DNA from: Candidatus Endomicrobiellum devescovinae
GTDB taxonomy: Bacteria; Elusimicrobiota; Endomicrobiia; Endomicrobiales; Endomicrobiaceae
Assembly: GCA_031267795.1 (NCBI GenBank)
Contig: JAIRYK010000022.1
Location: 235,837 to 299,836, forward strand
Reading direction: 5' to 3'
Length of the DNA: 64,000 nt
Made by a program: the position numbers and the translations under genes. The notes below the pieces were generated by a model. That model saw nothing but the letters and a program-made list of their open reading frames with translations, was not told where the DNA came from and ran no database searches. Every line of letters begins with the position of its first letter. The first letter of the stretch is position 1. Below, piece by piece: positions 17,726 to 27,435 of this stretch.

Positions 17726-17899
17726 AAGTACCTCTCAAACTGACATTGAAAGCATTATAATAAAATCAATTTTCTTTGACAATATAAGCGAGTATCTTTA
17801 CACACATTAAATAACTTTAATGTTCGGCAAAATTCTTCTCTTTTTAAATCCTAACAAACTATCCACTTCAAAGCAAGAATTTAGCTCTGAAATCTAGCA

Positions 17900-17929
17900 C
17901 CCCAAGAAGCAAAAAGCATCTTCTTGGGG
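17900..17929 (-). terminator. strong hairpin after the autotransporter gene
   Basis: A perfect 10-bp inverted repeat (CCCCAAGAAG and CTTCTTGGGG, loop of 10 bases) lies 30 bp beyond the autotransporter stop. It lacks a long U run on either strand. It is probably the 3' end of that transcript. Confidence 0.6.
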
Positions 17930-17958
17930 TATTACATTAGAATATCTGTCCATGCTAG

Positions 17959-20900
17959 TTAATACAAGTCCACAAATATCTCAACTCTCCTATTCTTTGC
18001 TCTTCCTTCTTCATTCTCGTTACTATCTATAGGCTTGCTTTCTCCGTGCCCTATCTTTTCTATTTTAGCTGTTGGTATTCCATATTTGGCAAATACTTCA
18101 TGCACCGCATGCGCCCTTGCTAGCGACAATTTCTTATTATACGCATCACTCCCATGTGAATCAGTATGCCCTTCTATTCTTATCTTCTCAAACTTATACT
18201 TCTTACCTATTTTTTTTGCCAACTCTTTTATCTCTTTTTCTGCCTCGGGCTTTATGTCTGACTTGCCAAACTCAAATAGTACTGCATTTATCCTAAACTG
18301 TTTTATTTTATCATTTCCTGTCTTAACTTCAGATATGTTTTTGTTTATCCACTTCCCAAATGAGTATCTAACTCCTATATTTCCATACATGTCCTTTGCC
18401 ATTGAAGACCATTTTATATCTCCACTGCAATAAGCCTCTAACCCATCTAACACATAATAACCAAAACCTATATCGCTCCTAACGCTTACTGCATCTAGCG
18501 TTACGCTCCTTGACCGAAAATCTCTATTCCCTATACCGTTAGGCAAACTATATCCTCCTGTGAATCTGTTTGTTATCTCTTCATTTCTGCCACTTAACAT
18601 ACAGTCTAGTCCACAAGATATATTCCACCTAAACTTTTCTCCTTGTCCTGTAAAACCTATTCCTCCAACTAATCCTGTCCTAACATAATCGTTAGCCTTT
18701 ACTTCTAAATTCCATATATCTCCTCCACTTTCTGTAAAACTATTCGTGTGTATCAATGCTAAACCTGCACCCACATACGGTCTTAGTTTTACTTTCCCTA
18801 ATACACTACTGCTTGCTATTGCTATCCTATACCCTGCTTCTATATCTAATATCCCACTGACGCCACTAAACTGTCCTTTAGCCTTTAGTCTATTTTCAAA
18901 TCTTAAACATCTTGTCGTATCGTAATTGTCTGCACTAAATGACACTAATCCTTTTATATCGTATTTCTCTTTAACTATACCGCCATACAAACCTAAACCC
19001 CAACTATTAACTTCACCTTTGTGCAAGTCGCTTCCCTGACTTATTGAACTTTTATTCTGCTTTACATACAAACCTGCCATTGTTGTTGAACTCGTCATCA
19101 TGTCAAACCCAGCTAGCATCCCAGTGTTATTTATTTTAAAAGTATTTGGTGACTCTCCATCTTTGTCTGTATCTATAATCGCTCCTTTTGCTTGCGCCCA
19201 TATACCCTTTGCAGGCTCTTCGTATTCTTTATAATTATATATCCTGTTATACACATCTCTCTTTGCGTCATCATATGCTCTGCTTATTATCACATTGCTT
19301 ATAAAATACCCAGACAAATCAAATAACGCATCCTTCAGTCCAGCAATATTTTTTCCTGCTCCTCCTATATCATGTGGCGTTATATCCTCAACTCCATCGT
19401 CCAATGCATTCATAAAATCCTGCAACTTATCACCTAACTTTTTAGCGTCCCCACTCAAGTTAGCTGACATCGCTCCCGGTTCTCCGTTGTAGGCTTCATC
19501 ACAAAAATAATCCAATGTCTTGGCTGCTTCCGTTTGGTTAAAACACAAGTTTAGTGATGCAAATTTTGTCCTGTCTCTCGCATATCCTTCTACTAATAAC
19601 GCTCTATACTCATCTAAATAATCGTATCTCATTATGTAACTCTTTGGTAATGTGGCTCCTACGAATGTTATTGTTCCAAAATTTCCTTCATAACTTCCTT
19701 CTTTACCGTACTTCATCAGCTTATAAGCTCTCCACTTAGCTGTTGCCAAATTTCCAAATGCGTCATTCGTTTTTAGGCTTAACTTACTGCTTCCTTCTAT
19801 AATTATTTTTCCGCCATCTACATTTATTAAATCGCTATCTCCTGAATCATAACTACTATCATCAGAGGATGCCAAATCAAAACTTTTCAATTTTAATCTA
19901 CCCATCTCCCGCGCCGCCGCCTCTCCAAATAAGTTCATCTCTAATAGTCCTTGATGCACAAACCTATTTCCTACATGTACTTGCAGTCCGTATCCAGCTG
20001 TACCATCTATTTTTAATGTCGCGTTTGTACCCACAGTTATACTGCTACTTGCTCTTACTTCTGTTTCTCCTATTATATTAAACTGCGATTGTCCTTTTAT
20101 GTTTAAGTTCGGCACTATTGTCTCAGTTCCACCATTTGTTTGTAAATTAAATACTGTCCCTCCATTTAAATTAACTTCACCAATACTTCCTTCTTCACTT
20201 CCTATTGCATCGTACATGTTTATTGCCCCATTCTCTCCTGATGCTCCAAAATTTATTATAGAGTTTCCTGCTAAATATATACCATTTGATACGCCGCCAG
20301 ATGTGTTACCGCTAAAAACTTTAGCACTTGTTGTATCAATCCCGACATTTAATGTTGCATTGTTTACATATATTGCGCCGCCAGTGCCTGAGGCACTATT
20401 GCCTATTACTTGAAGTTCACCAGAGAACGTTATCTCTGACCCGTCATCTATATATAGCGCTCCGCCATTACCTGCTGTTGCGCTGTTTCCCATAAATTTC
20501 GTTCTGTTTAAAACAATCTTTGCCCCGTTTGATGCATATATTGCACCACCACCTGTATCTGTTGCTGTATTTGAAGTAAAAGTTACACCCATAGTTAAGA
20601 CACTCGCGGTATTTGTAGCTACCGCTAATGCAGCTCCTTGTTCTCCTTGTGCACTTATTAACTCCACTCTCATCAGCTGAAAATCTACTTCTTGATTTAT
20701 CTTAAACAAAGACACTCTCTGCCCTGTAGTATTTGATCTAGCTACTATATTGCTCTTTCCATTGAAGTCATCATGTCCTTCCACATAAAAACTTCCGCTC
20801 ACCATGTCATCTAAATCTGCATTTGGGTAGTACGTATCGGCTGTACTATCAAATGAAAAATTTAATGCCCTGTTGCCTTCTTTTGTGTTCATATTGTTTA

Positions 20901-23900
20901 AACTGTCACCACTTGTTACTTTATATGCATCAATTATTACATTTCGTGAATTAGCAGGGTCTATTGTTATTGAATATTCGTACGCTAATGTCGCTATTGT
21001 GCTTTCACTATCTCTTTCAAATTCTATATTTCTGTCTAATAACTTTACTGTATGCGTCTCTATATGTCCTAATTCTCCATTTAATTCCCCAACTGTTATT
21101 ACTCCTAATTTTATCTTGTTTGTTTCTCCTGAATTATTGTTTACCACTAACATTGACCCTGATGCATTAGGAGATATCATCACTATGGTAGTATTCAAAA
21201 CGGTGTTAGATGTTACTAGATTATCAAACTGCACTATCCTTGTTGATGGTTGTATGTCATAATCAAAATGCCTTTCATCTTCAAAATCTATGTCTATAGT
21301 TGCATTTGTAAATTTATAGGTTGTGGGTCCTGTATAAGTGTCGCTATCTACATCAACATAACAATTAACAAATTGCACCTCGTTGTTAGCTCCTGAATCA
21401 GGAATTTTATCCTCTAACACATACCAAGTCCCATTATAACCATTCCCCTTAAATATTGCCCTTGCATTATCTCCTACAAACTCTATTTTTCCTGTAAGCG
21501 TCGTACTTAAATTATCGTTGACTGTTGACTCGTGTTCTAAGATACCACCAGTGCTGAGAAATACTCTATAATCTATTTCCCTATTTTCACATATATCAGG
21601 CATTGTTACTTTTAACAAGCTATTTTCTATTGTGTTCGTACCTATAAACAAATAAGTGCTGTCAGGAACTATTGTTGTACCGCTGTTTTGTTTAAATTCT
21701 CCTACAAACCCTCTATTTACTCCCGCTATTGTAAATGTACCGCTTCCTACTTTAAATATTTTTCCATCTCCACTTATTATGTCTTCGCTTATGCTTAAAT
21801 CTCCACTTTTACTTATTTGAAATACGCCATCTTGCCACAACTGCAAACGGCTTTTTATACTACTACTGCTTCCATCTACAAAATTTAGTACCCCGCCTGT
21901 TATGCTACTTATACTTGTTTCTCCAAAATAGTCAGCACTTACTGTTGTCGTTCCATTAATTTGTAAAAACAATCCTCCAAATGTTCCATTATCGCCTGTT
22001 ATTTTCAACTCGCCTAAACCGCTCTTTTCTATAACCGCTCCGTTTGCCATAGTCCCATAGACCTGATTTGCCCCAAAACTTGTCAAATCATCACTTGTTA
22101 TACTCAATATTCCATTTCTATTTAAATATATTGCTCTACTTCTTGTTATATCGCTTCCATTTCTTAATTCTAAAACGCTTGACCCTATGCTACTTATTCC
22201 ACTAAAGTAATTCCCGTTTACTATAGTCGTTCCGCTACTTTGTATAAACATCCCTAAAAATCCACTATTATCTCCTGACAAACTCAATGTACAACTGCTC
22301 GTCTTATTTATAAATGCGTCTCCCTCTATATTTCCTGTTATTTCTAAATCTTTTCCCGTTTTTATATTCATTACTCCGCTATCCCACAATCCTATTGTTC
22401 CGCCACCACTCAAGTCTGAGCCATTCCCTAATTCTAATATACTGGCATCTGTTATGCTGCTATAACCAATAAAATATTTTCCACTTATTAATGTCCTCCC
22501 GCTACTTTGCAGGTACAATCCTTGAAATCCGCTGTTATCCCCAATCAATGTCAATGTCCCTGTACTTGTTTTTATTATCTTTGTACTTAATGTACCTCTT
22601 ACCTCGCCGCTAAATGTTAAATCTCCAAACGTCGTTATCTCTAGAACTCCTTGATCCCATAATTCAATTGTCCCTCCTCCGCTAAAATCTGACCCATTTG
22701 CCATCACTAACATGCTTTGCCCAGTTATACTACTTGTACCACTAAAATATCTTCCTTCTGACACAGTCGTTCCACTGCTTTGATGATATACTCCTTTAAA
22801 TATGCTGTGGTCATCCAATCTCAATGTGGCGCTGCTACTTTTTTCTATATACCCATTTCCTTCTAATGTGCCACCACTAAATTCCATATCTGTAGGATTT
22901 GTTATATATAACGCTCCTCCTTCCCACAGTCCTATCACTCCGCCACTTAAACTACCTCCTCTTGATAACTCAATCTCCCCACTTCCTGTTATACTGCTAT
23001 ATCCTGTAAAATAATTCCCGCTTACTACTGTTCGCCCTTGAATCTCAAAGAATGTTCCTGTAAATCCAGTGCAATCTCCAACTATATTTAGTACAGTATT
23101 TCCAGTCTTGTTTATTACTCCGTTTCCTAAAACTGCAACTGTACTAAAACTTATACTTTCATCAGTTTTTGTTATATCTAATTTCCCTGCTGTGTTCATA
23201 TCCCCCGATACATTCCACAACTCTATACATCCTCCTAAAACTTCTGCTCCTTGTCCAAGTACCAGTACCCCTTCAGTTGTTATACTCGTTATACCTGTAA
23301 AATATTGCGTTCCCCCGTCATCTTCTACTATTGCCTGCCCGGAACTTAACTTAAATATTCCATTAAATTTACTGTTATTTCCTTTTAACAATAAATTTCC
23401 TACGCTATTTACATCTTTCTCTATCGTACCTATCCCTTCTACTTGTCCTGATAATTCTATATCGCTACTATTTTTTAACTTTAGCTGACCACCTTCCCAT
23501 AATCCTATTGTTCCAACAAATTCTGCATTTTCCCATTCCAACACGCTTTTTGTTATACGCCCGTCTCCTTCTACCTGACCGTTTAGATTAAGATTTCCAT
23601 TACTTTTCGTTATTCTTAATCCACCGTTTGTCCACAATTCTATTTTCTCTCCTTCATTTGCAAATTTTCCGTTATTCCCTATCTCTAATATGCTTCCATT
23701 GGTTATACTGCTTAATCCTGCAAAGTATGTAGATATACCACTTCCTGTTTCTATCTTTGTCGTTCCGCTGCTTTGCAAAAATGTTCCTTTAAACCCGCTG
23801 TTATTTCCCGACAGCGTAAGTGTCCCGCTGCTTGGTTTACTTATATTTGTGCCATCCGTACCTGTTATCTCTCCACTAAATGTTAAATTATTAGGTTTAG

Positions 23901-24222
23901 TTATATTTATTACTGCTTCGTCCCATAGACTTATTATCCCTCCTTCTAATACTGCCCCTGTTGAAAACTCCAAAACACTGTTTGATGTTATACTGCTTTT
24001 TCCTGTAAAATAGTTCCCTACAACTGTTGTGGTTCCGCCTGTTTGGAGAAACATTCCTCTAAAATATTGATTTGCACCGCCCAACAAAAATAACCCACTA
24101 GATGATTTATTTAGCATAGCCAAATCCGTACCCGCGATACCATCATTTATCACTACTCTTCCTGAACTACCATTTATTATTACTAGTTCCTGCTTCCAAA
24201 TATATATCATGTCCTGCCGCAT
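17959..24222 (-). CDS. giant autotransporter, C-terminal part: repeat passenger, beta-barrel and OmpA domain (frameshifted gene)
   Basis: This 2087-residue frame holds most of a surface adhesin. Residues about 55-850 are roughly ten imperfect repeats of about 80 residues each, with the recurring elements SSIT, LWDxGxL, FSGE(I/V)xG, SGTLTLSGDNSGF and QSSGTT. Residues about 1215-1290 carry GGAIY motifs like chlamydial Pmp proteins. An autotransporter barrel (about 1665-1960, starting IWAQAKGAI) precedes an OmpA-type peptidoglycan-binding domain (about 1975-2087, with GHTDSHGSDAYN and AKNRRVEIF). The apparent start at 24222 has no signal peptide and overlaps the upstream frame. Joined to 24167-25288 by removing one A near 24175, it forms one protein of about 2440 residues. 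So the listed start is an artefact of the frameshift. Confidence 0.85.
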   Translation of the reverse strand: MRQDMIYIWKQELVIINGSSGRVVINDGIAGTDLAMLNKSSSGLFLLGGANQYFRGMFLQTGGTTTVVGNYFTGKSSITSNSVLEFSTGAVLEGGIISLWDEAVINITKPNNLTFSGEITGTDGTNISKPSSGTLTLSGNNSGFKGTFLQSSGTTKIETGSGISTYFAGLSSITNGSILEIGNNGKFANEGEKIELWTNGGLRITKSNGNLNLNGQVEGDGRITKSVLEWENAEFVGTIGLWEGGQLKLKNSSDIELSGQVEGIGTIEKDVNSVGNLLLKGNNSKFNGIFKLSSGQAIVEDDGGTQYFTGITSITTEGVLVLGQGAEVLGGCIELWNVSGDMNTAGKLDITKTDESISFSTVAVLGNGVINKTGNTVLNIVGDCTGFTGTFFEIQGRTVVSGNYFTGYSSITGSGEIELSRGGSLSGGVIGLWEGGALYITNPTDMEFSGGTLEGNGYIEKSSSATLRLDDHSIFKGVYHQSSGTTVSEGRYFSGTSSITGQSMLVMANGSDFSGGGTIELWDQGVLEITTFGDLTFSGEVRGTLSTKIIKTSTGTLTLIGDNSGFQGLYLQSSGRTLISGKYFIGYSSITDASILELGNGSDLSGGGTIGLWDSGVMNIKTGKDLEITGNIEGDAFINKTSSCTLSLSGDNSGFLGMFIQSSGTTIVNGNYFSGISSIGSSVLELRNGSDITRSRAIYLNRNGILSITSDDLTSFGANQVYGTMANGAVIEKSGLGELKITGDNGTFGGLFLQINGTTTVSADYFGETSISSITGGVLNFVDGSSSSIKSRLQLWQDGVFQISKSGDLSISEDIISGDGKIFKVGSGTFTIAGVNRGFVGEFKQNSGTTIVPDSTYLFIGTNTIENSLLKVTMPDICENREIDYRVFLSTGGILEHESTVNDNLSTTLTGKIEFVGDNARAIFKGNGYNGTWYVLEDKIPDSGANNEVQFVNCYVDVDSDTYTGPTTYKFTNATIDIDFEDERHFDYDIQPSTRIVQFDNLVTSNTVLNTTIVMISPNASGSMLVVNNNSGETNKIKLGVITVGELNGELGHIETHTVKLLDRNIEFERDSESTIATLAYEYSITIDPANSRNVIIDAYKVTSGDSLNNMNTKEGNRALNFSFDSTADTYYPNADLDDMVSGSFYVEGHDDFNGKSNIVARSNTTGQRVSLFKINQEVDFQLMRVELISAQGEQGAALAVATNTASVLTMGVTFTSNTATDTGGGAIYASNGAKIVLNRTKFMGNSATAGNGGALYIDDGSEITFSGELQVIGNSASGTGGAIYVNNATLNVGIDTTSAKVFSGNTSGGVSNGIYLAGNSIINFGASGENGAINMYDAIGSEEGSIGEVNLNGGTVFNLQTNGGTETIVPNLNIKGQSQFNIIGETEVRASSSITVGTNATLKIDGTAGYGLQVHVGNRFVHQGLLEMNLFGEAAAREMGRLKLKSFDLASSDDSSYDSGDSDLINVDGGKIIIEGSSKLSLKTNDAFGNLATAKWRAYKLMKYGKEGSYEGNFGTITFVGATLPKSYIMRYDYLDEYRALLVEGYARDRTKFASLNLCFNQTEAAKTLDYFCDEAYNGEPGAMSANLSGDAKKLGDKLQDFMNALDDGVEDITPHDIGGAGKNIAGLKDALFDLSGYFISNVIISRAYDDAKRDVYNRIYNYKEYEEPAKGIWAQAKGAIIDTDKDGESPNTFKINNTGMLAGFDMMTSSTTMAGLYVKQNKSSISQGSDLHKGEVNSWGLGLYGGIVKEKYDIKGLVSFSADNYDTTRCLRFENRLKAKGQFSGVSGILDIEAGYRIAIASSSVLGKVKLRPYVGAGLALIHTNSFTESGGDIWNLEVKANDYVRTGLVGGIGFTGQGEKFRWNISCGLDCMLSGRNEEITNRFTGGYSLPNGIGNRDFRSRSVTLDAVSVRSDIGFGYYVLDGLEAYCSGDIKWSSMAKDMYGNIGVRYSFGKWINKNISEVKTGNDKIKQFRINAVLFEFGKSDIKPEAEKEIKELAKKIGKKYKFEKIRIEGHTDSHGSDAYNKKLSLARAHAVHEVFAKYGIPTAKIEKIGHGESKPIDSNENEEGRAKNRRVEIFVDLY
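21600..24060 (-). repeat. about ten 80-residue passenger repeats
   Basis: Degenerate repeats of about 240 bp encode the SSIT/LWDxG/SGTLTLSGDN/QSSGTT pattern of the giant autotransporter passenger. They vary in sequence, so they expanded some time ago. Such arrays usually fold as a right-handed beta-helix and are prone to length change by recombination. Confidence 0.75.
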
Positions 24223-25288
24223 CTCCAGCTCCAGCTTGATTGCCAGTGAAAATTATATCGCCATTACTGGTGTCTAAATAAAGTAGCCCGTTAGCATTGT
24301 ATATAGCTCCACCAGAACTAGTTGCTACATTTTCGCTAAAAACAACTGAAGCACATTCAAAATTTATTGTTCCACCAGTATAGATTGCTCCACCATTTCT
24401 TGCCGAATTTGATGTAAAATCAACTTCCGTAGTTCCTTGGAATGAAATATTTACAGAGTTTTGTTTAATACTAATTGCACCGCCTATTCCTAATGGATTG
24501 GGGTTTGTTGTCGCTCTTCCCGCAGACAAATCAGCTCTATTTCGTAAAAAAGTAACGCTAGAATTTGTAAAAGATAGTTGAGCATTATCCCATGCCCACA
24601 GAGCAGCCCCTTCATCACCTGCTTCATTATCTTGAAATAATATTTTGTCATTGAAAAAAATAACTTCTGAACCATTAAAATATAATGCAGACCCAGAAGC
24701 ATCTGAAGATTTGTTGGCAATAAAATTAATAGTGATGCTGGAAGCATATAGATCGCTTCTATTCATGCACACACCCGCACTATCTCCTCCATATTGATCA
24801 AAACTTCCACCTCCACCACTAATAGTGTTACTTATAATATTTACATTACCATCAAAATATAGTTTCGCATTATTTTGAAAAAAAAGTGTTGCTCCATTTT
24901 TTTGATCACCTGGAGCAGACCCAGCAGTTTTGGAAAAATTACACAATGTTATGCTACTCAAATGTAATTCCTGCCCCTCTCCGTTTCCATAAATACCAAA
25001 AAAGCCCTGTCCATCTAAAACAGATATATCAGGCGATCCTATTATGTATTTTTGTTTTCCACAACCATTATAATTTTCCACAGATACAATAGTTGGCGTA
25101 TCAATTTGAATTTGTATTCCAGATTGATTACTATCTGCTAATAAGTCTCTAAGATCTGAGAAGTTAGTAACGTGTATAGGTTGAGCAAAAGTTTTTGGTA
25201 TGAATAAAGAACCGAAGAGTACTAAAATAAGGATACTTAAAAAACATGCAAAAATATTTTTAACAAAATATTTCAAATTTTCTCTCAT
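24167..25288 (-). CDS. giant autotransporter, N-terminal part with signal peptide (frameshifted gene)
   Basis: This 373-residue frame begins with a clear signal peptide (residues 1-36, basic start, hydrophobic core LSILILVLFGSLF, cleavage after FAQ), then a Pmp-like passenger with several GGAI motifs (GIGGAISI, RNGGAIYT, SSGGAIYN). It stops at 24167 right after GTSNNKW, while the larger frame (17959-24222) continues with NGSSGRVVINDG. Reading AATAATAATGG instead of AATAATAAATGG near 24170-24185 joins the two smoothly. So this is the export and first passenger portion of a single gene now split. It starts with ATG 25288 with GAGG upstream. Confidence 0.8.
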   Translation of the reverse strand: MRENLKYFVKNIFACFLSILILVLFGSLFIPKTFAQPIHVTNFSDLRDLLADSNQSGIQIQIDTPTIVSVENYNGCGKQKYIIGSPDISVLDGQGFFGIYGNGEGQELHLSSITLCNFSKTAGSAPGDQKNGATLFFQNNAKLYFDGNVNIISNTISGGGGSFDQYGGDSAGVCMNRSDLYASSITINFIANKSSDASGSALYFNGSEVIFFNDKILFQDNEAGDEGAALWAWDNAQLSFTNSSVTFLRNRADLSAGRATTNPNPLGIGGAISIKQNSVNISFQGTTEVDFTSNSARNGGAIYTGGTINFECASVVFSENVATSSGGAIYNANGLLYLDTSNGDIIFTGNQAGAGDAAGHDIYLEAGTSNNKW

Positions 25289-25393
25289 GAAAAACCTCGT
25301 AATATGTAATGTTTTACTAATTACGTGCTTACTAACTAAGAGAAGATGAAGGATTATAATAACACGAGCCTAAGAGAAGTTTATTAAAAAACA

Positions 25394-25428
25394 AAAAAAG
25401 AAACAAATACTTTTATTTGTTCTTTTTT
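25394..25428 (-). terminator. orphan terminator-like hairpin
   Basis: A hairpin with arms AAAAAAGAAACAAATA and TATTTGTTCTTTTTT (one bulge) sits in the divergent region, with no coding gene ending next to it on either strand. On the minus strand it is followed by a T-rich tract. It may end an unannotated small RNA, or be chance in AT-rich sequence. Confidence 0.35.
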
Positions 25429-25871
25429 ATTTCACCTGCACAATTTTGGCAATTTTTGGTTTTGAGATAAAAAATTTAAAAATGAAAAGATATATTACCG
25501 ACGACACTAATAATTAAGACGCATTTTTACCTCAAAATATGAAAGTCATCGCAAGCAGTAATTAAAAGCCGTTTATATTAATACTTATTTAAAGTCAGTT
25601 GTCAATAGATTGTAGTATTTCACAACATATTAAACTTTTTGGGAAAGACAAAAAACAACAATAAAAACAAACGACTACGCCTTATATTTAATAAAAAACT
25701 CCTTGATTTTTATATACAATTAATTTTTACTGCTTTTGCTTAATTTTTATGACTTTCAACTACTTTGCCAACAAAATTAGTCAATTTTGTGTTTGAGATT
25801 TTACATATACAGAAGTTTTATTTTAATGATTGAGAAATTAATTTAATATACTCATAAAATAATACATATGC

Positions 25872-25900
25872 TTGATAGGAAATATGCTTTAATGTAAAAT
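25872..25900 (+). promoter_or_regulatory. promoter of the aroE operon
   Basis: TTGATA at 25872-25877 and TAAAAT at 25895-25900 are separated by exactly 17 bp, and lie 33 bp before the aroE ATG. This fits a sigma-70-type promoter for the five-gene operon. Confidence 0.7.
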
Positions 25901-25933
25901 ATTGTTACACAATTTACTTGTTAAAAGGTTAGA

Positions 25934-26770
25934 ATGCTAAATAACAAAACTAGATTATTTGCAATTTTGGGGTGTCCTATAAAACATTCTTTTTCTTCTG
26001 TTATGCAAAATAAGTGGTTTGAAAAAGAACATTTGAATTGCGCTTATCTTGCATTTGAGCCAAAAGATTATGAGCTTGAATGTACAATAGAGTCCTTGAA
26101 AAAACTTAAATTTAATGGGTTTAATATAACTGTTCCTCATAAAATTAAAGCTCTTAAATATGTTGATGTTATAGATAAGAATGCAAAAAAAATAGGAAGT
26201 ATAAACACTGTAATAATTAAAAAAAATAAACTTTATGGATATAATACAGACTATTTGGGATTTGCAAAAGACTTAGAACTTAAAAATGTTATCATAAAGA
26301 ATAAGAAGGTCATTGTTATTGGAGCAGGTGGAGCGGCAAGAGCCATATTGTCTGCTTTAAAAACTGGAAACACACAACAAATATATATAGCAAATAGGAC
26401 TTTAGATAAAGCAATAATTCTTGCAAAAGAATTTAAAGTTAAAAGTATAGACATAAACAATGTTAAAGATGTTCTTGGCAATGTAGATTTGCTTGTAAAT
26501 TGCTCTTCCTGCGGAATGAAAAAAGATGACAGACTGCCTTTTAGCTTTTGTAAAATAAAAACCAGCTTAATTGTATATGATCTTATATATAATAAAAAAA
26601 CGCCTTTTGTTAAGTTTGCAAAAGATAATAAATTAAAAGTTTTTACTGGCGAGGGAATGCTTATTTGGCAAGGGGCTTATGCCTTTAGACTATGGACTGG
26701 AAAATTCCCAGATGTAAAAATTGCTGAAAAGTTTTTGAAAAAATTTTTAAAACAAGGTATAAATGTATGA
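25934..26770 (+). CDS. aroE: shikimate dehydrogenase
   Basis: This enzyme reduces 3-dehydroshikimate to shikimate with NADPH in the aromatic amino acid pathway. The 278 residues show the substrate-binding start GCPIKHSFSS, NITVPHK (catalytic Lys), INTDYLGF-like YNTDYLGF, the Rossmann motif GAGGAARAIL near residue 132, and GEGMLIWQGAYAFRLWTG at the end. It is the first gene of an operon and overlaps the next start by four bases (ATGA). Confidence 0.95.
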   Translation: MLNNKTRLFAILGCPIKHSFSSVMQNKWFEKEHLNCAYLAFEPKDYELECTIESLKKLKFNGFNITVPHKIKALKYVDVIDKNAKKIGSINTVIIKKNKLYGYNTDYLGFAKDLELKNVIIKNKKVIVIGAGGAARAILSALKTGNTQQIYIANRTLDKAIILAKEFKVKSIDINNVKDVLGNVDLLVNCSSCGMKKDDRLPFSFCKIKTSLIVYDLIYNKKTPFVKFAKDNKLKVFTGEGMLIWQGAYAFRLWTGKFPDVKIAEKFLKKFLKQGINV

Positions 26771-27435
26771 TACTCGTTGTATTTTTATTATGCGTTATTA
26801 TAATTTTATTGATTTTAAAAAATAATAAAAATGCTAAAGAATTTGTTATTGCAGATTCAAGCGTTTTTATGGATGGCAGAATTTACGATATAATCAAAAC
26901 AAATTTTGTTTCTTTTAAATTAATTGTCCCTTCTTTTGTTGTTGAAGATTTGGAAATGTTTTCCAAATCTTCTGACCATATCTTAAAAAGTCGTGCAAAA
27001 AAAGCATTATCGCTAATCAATAATTTAAAAAAATCTGATATAAATATTAAATTTTTAAACTCAAAACTAGAGCAAACTAAAAATCCGTCTTTAACAATTA
27101 TAAACATTGCAAAGTCTCTAAAAGGTAAAATTTTAACCAAAGATTTTAGTTTGTGTAAAGAAGCGTCTTTAAGAAACATTCCAGTTTTAAATATAAATGA
27201 TTTAGAAACAGCACTTTATCCGCTATTTCTGCCAGGAGATAAAATTTTAGTCCATTTAGTAAAAGAAGGCGAGCAGCATAATCACGCAATAGGATATTTT
27301 GACGATAAAACAAAAATTATAGCTGAAGATGCTAAAAGATTTATAGGAAAAGACGTTGACTTAGAGATAACATCTGTAATGTTTACTCCAACAGGAAAAG
27401 TGATATTCGGCAAACATGAGGGACAAGCCAAATGA
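26767..27435 (+). CDS. PIN-TRAM domain protein (YacL-like, short membrane anchor)
   Basis: This 222-residue protein has one N-terminal transmembrane segment (about residues 1-17), then a PIN domain (ADSSVFMDGRI near residue 29; KDFSLCKEA near residue 124, with the Asp residues that bind metal) and a C-terminal TRAM domain (LPGDKILVHLVKEG to the end). PIN domains are RNases; TRAM binds RNA. YacL proteins usually have four membrane spans, so this one is shortened. ATGA overlaps join it to both aroE and ispD. Confidence 0.85.
   Translation: MILVVFLLCVIIILLILKNNKNAKEFVIADSSVFMDGRIYDIIKTNFVSFKLIVPSFVVEDLEMFSKSSDHILKSRAKKALSLINNLKKSDINIKFLNSKLEQTKNPSLTIINIAKSLKGKILTKDFSLCKEASLRNIPVLNINDLETALYPLFLPGDKILVHLVKEGEQHNHAIGYFDDKTKIIAEDAKRFIGKDVDLEITSVMFTPTGKVIFGKHEGQAK

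Larger units (their letters stand above)
25289..25933. other. 645-bp divergent intergenic region
   Basis: This gap between the autotransporter and aroE holds no coding frame I can support. It contains a possible -10 (TATAAT, reverse complement at 25354-25359) for the autotransporter, an orphan terminator-like hairpin at 25394-25428, a TTGACA-like -35 on the minus strand at 25600-25605, and the aroE promoter at 25872-25900. It is very AT-rich. Confidence 0.6.

Noticed and set aside
18035..18433. Long plus-strand frame inside the autotransporter C-terminus
   Set aside because: It is antisense to the OmpA and barrel region, has no ribosome binding site, and reflects the codon bias of the real gene. 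The same holds for other plus-strand frames at 19-24 kb.
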